DNA of 6,631 bases, taken from contig CAIUFU010000244.1 in assembly GCA_903898475.1 (NCBI GenBank), forward strand, positions 1 to 6,631, written 5' to 3'. Each line of letters begins with the position of its first letter. Positions within the stretch are counted from its first letter, which is position 1. The notes beneath the pieces are model-generated. The model saw nothing but the letters and a program-made list of their open reading frames with translations. It had not been told where the DNA came from and ran no database searches. The position numbers were made by a program, and so were the translations under genes. This document shows positions 5,242 to 6,631 of the stretch, piece by piece. Source of the DNA: an uncultured Alphaproteobacteria bacterium. Lineage in GTDB: Bacteria > Pseudomonadota > Alphaproteobacteria > Rickettsiales > UBA1997.

Positions 5242-6090
5242 TTACCGCGCCAACTCATACAGCGCAATTGCTGCGGCTACTGACGCGTTTAAACTTTCAA
5301 CTTCTGTGTCAATTTCAATCCGAGTCAACAAATCGCAATTTTTTTTCACCAAGTCGCGAATCCCGTCTCCTTCTGATCCAACAACTAGCGCGATGTTTTT
5401 GTATTCTTTGATTTTAGTCACCGCCACCGTGCCTTCTCCGGCCAAGCCCACACACCAGTAACCGATTTTTTTTAGCTTCTCAAACAGGTTGCTAAAATTT
5501 GTCACCACAAACAAATCAGCTAATTCAATGGTTCCGGCGGAAGATTTCACAATTGTGGCATTTTCTTTTGGTGAATTGTGTTCGCAAAAAATAATGCGAG
5601 TCACGCCAAAACTAACGGCGCTGCGAATGATTGCGCCAATATTGTGCGGGTCAGAAATTTGGTCGAGCAGAATTAAAGTTGGCAGCTGTTTTTCGCTGTC
5701 AGCAATTTTTTGTAGCTCCGCTAAAAGGTCGCCTTGAGTTTTAGTAGGAAGTCGCGAGCAGCGCACAGCAAAGCCCTGATGCACTTGATTTTTGCCAAAA
5801 AGCGCTTCGATTTTTTCGTTGTCGACTAATTTGATTAAAGAGGCGAGGTGTGAAAGAGAATGTTTTTGTAAAAACTTTTCCAACTCAGAAATTGAATTTT
5901 GAGTGGCTAGAATTTCAAAAATTTTGCGACGTTTTTTTTGGAGAATTGTCAGGATGGGATGCTTACCACAGAGCCACAGCTCTGAGTCTGGAAGGCGGGG
6001 CAGTTGTGGTGTAAAACTGCCGCGCGATTTATTTGTGGGTCTATTTCTTAGATTTTTTTGAGTTTGAATCTTTGTGTTTTTTTGCTTCAT
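5242..6090 (-). CDS. rlmB: TrmH/SpoU-family 2'-O-ribose methyltransferase, RlmB-like
   Basis: RlmB methylates the 2'-O of G2251 in the 23S rRNA peptidyl-transferase loop, using S-adenosylmethionine. The 282-residue product has a basic N-terminal extension of about 35 residues, a SpoU substrate-binding domain (about 38-115, starting LWLCGKHPI), and the knotted SPOUT catalytic domain (about 136-282). The three SPOUT motifs are present: LLDQISDPHNIGAIIRSA with N150 and R156, VVGSEGDGI at about 236-244, and VESLNASVA at 264-272 with N268. Choice of start: the first ATG in this frame is at 6088-6090, overlapping the isomerase gene by 50 bases. A longer frame from TTG at 6162 only adds lysine-rich residues read out of phase from that gene's tail. 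The RlmB assignment over other SpoU paralogues rests on overall domain layout. Confidence 0.88.
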   Translation of the reverse strand: MKQKNTKIQTQKNLRNRPTNKSRGSFTPQLPRLPDSELWLCGKHPILTILQKKRRKIFEILATQNSISELEKFLQKHSLSHLASLIKLVDNEKIEALFGKNQVHQGFAVRCSRLPTKTQGDLLAELQKIADSEKQLPTLILLDQISDPHNIGAIIRSAVSFGVTRIIFCEHNSPKENATIVKSSAGTIELADLFVVTNFSNLFEKLKKIGYWCVGLAGEGTVAVTKIKEYKNIALVVGSEGDGIRDLVKKNCDLLTRIEIDTEVESLNASVAAAIALYELAR

Positions 6091-6631
6091 TTTTTTCAGA
6101 TTTTTCAGATTTTTCTTCGGTTTTTTCTTCAACTTTTTCTTCCTCAGCTGCAACTTCTTCAACAGCTTCTGGAGCTGCTACTGAATTTGCTGCAGGTTGT
6201 GTTTCAGCTGCTGGTGCGGCTTCAGGAGCTTTAGGCTCTTGCAACTTAATTACGATTTTAATTTTAGCATCTTTAGTGATCTTAGAATTAATTTCGTTAA
6301 GTGCGTCTTGTGACAATTGCTCGCGGATATTTTCTTTTACTGACTCAAAAGGCAAAGCCTGAGCGTCGCGAACTTCCAAGACTTTAATTAAGTGCCAGCC
6401 GAATTTGCTTTGAACTGGAGCTGAAATTTGTCCTTTTTTCAATTTCACAATCACGTCAGAAATTTCTTTGATCATGTTGTCTTCAAGCACGTATCCAAGC
6501 TCGCCGCCACGGTTTGCACTTTCTTGATCGATCGAATATTTCTTCGCAACTTCGCCAAATTTTGGAGCTTTTTTAGAGCTTAGTTCTTTCTCAAGTTTTT
6601 CAGCTTCTTCTTTTGATTTGGTTACGATATG
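6041..6631 (-). CDS. Parvulin-type peptidyl-prolyl isomerase (PpiC/SurA-like), 5' end missing
   Basis: The frame is open to the right edge of the window, so only the last 196 residues are seen. They begin inside a rotamase (parvulin) domain: HIVTKSKEEAEKL, FGEVAKKYSIDQESANRGGELGY, then a segment ending SAPVQSKFGWHLIKVLEVRD. Parvulins catalyse cis-trans isomerisation of prolyl bonds, and SurA/PpiC members help fold exported proteins in the periplasm; a signal peptide would lie outside the window. After a helical segment the last 65 residues are low complexity: an Ala/Pro/Glu stretch, then a Glu-Lys tail ending KKSKK, longer than I expect in this family. The gene is upstream of rlmB in the same direction and overlaps it by 50 bases. 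The Met/Val codon at 6488-6490 is inside the domain and is not the start. Confidence 0.93.
   Translation of the reverse strand, partial: HIVTKSKEEAEKLEKELSSKKAPKFGEVAKKYSIDQESANRGGELGYVLEDNMIKEISDVIVKLKKGQISAPVQSKFGWHLIKVLEVRDAQALPFESVKENIREQLSQDALNEINSKITKDAKIKIVIKLQEPKAPEAAPAAETQPAANSVAAPEAVEEVAAEEEKVEEKTEEKSEKSEKNEAKKHKDSNSKKSKK

Noticed and set aside
5057..5461. Plus-strand frames across the second inverted repeat
   Set aside because: They cross the palindrome and the antisense of nadK and rlmB, with no domain and no plausible start signal.
6091..6162. Longer rlmB start at a TTG codon
   Set aside because: The extra 24 residues are almost all lysine and leucine, read out of phase from the isomerase tail; the ATG at 6090 is a better start.
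1..6631. CRISPR array or insertion sequence
   Set aside because: No regularly spaced direct repeats and no transposase frame were seen; the only repeats are the two inverted elements and the protein-level modules.

Overview
The window looks like chromosomal DNA from an AT-rich alphaproteobacterium. The best evidence is the NAD kinase, whose conserved C-terminal half (TPAGSTAYNLSAGGP followed by ALTPISPFRPRNW) reads like the alphaproteobacterial form, and a tRNA-Ile(GAU) of the same flavour. The low GC, the poor Shine-Dalgarno sites and the stand-alone tRNA-Ile would suit an uncultured or host-associated lineage, possibly Rickettsiales/Holosporales-like. That placement is inference.

Layout, left to right. 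(1) A tRNA-Ile(GAU) on the minus strand runs into the left edge and has its own likely promoter. (2) The 75-350 gap has no gene. It holds a long inverted-repeat element (171-264) and a separate perfect 24-bp palindrome (294-317). (3) A plus-strand gene (351-1343) joins a DUF1016 N-terminal domain to a staphylococcal-nuclease-type domain instead of the usual PD-(D/E)XK nuclease. (4) A plus-strand gene (1452-3578) encodes a 708-residue prepilin-like protein: class III signal, LamG-like domain, cysteine-rich repeats and a glycine-rich C-terminal domain. It is probably a surface adhesin carried on a type IV pilus or pseudopilus. (5) A minus-strand set reads leftwards: parvulin-type peptidyl-prolyl isomerase (5' end outside the window), rlmB-like 23S rRNA 2'-O-methyltransferase, NAD kinase, then an unrecognised gene that appears split by a one-base frameshift (3579-4282).

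The minus-strand genes are closely packed (a 50-base overlap, a 154-base gap filled by a second inverted-repeat element, then a 16-base gap) and are probably one transcription unit made of housekeeping functions plus one unknown. The two plus-strand genes look like accessory genes placed between the tRNA and this unit. The last plus-strand gene and the unknown minus-strand gene end on adjacent bases, with no terminator between them.

The points most worth a second look are the nuclease-domain swap in the DUF1016 protein, the giant modular prepilin, the two REPIN-like palindromic elements of similar plan, and the frameshifted unknown gene next to nadK.
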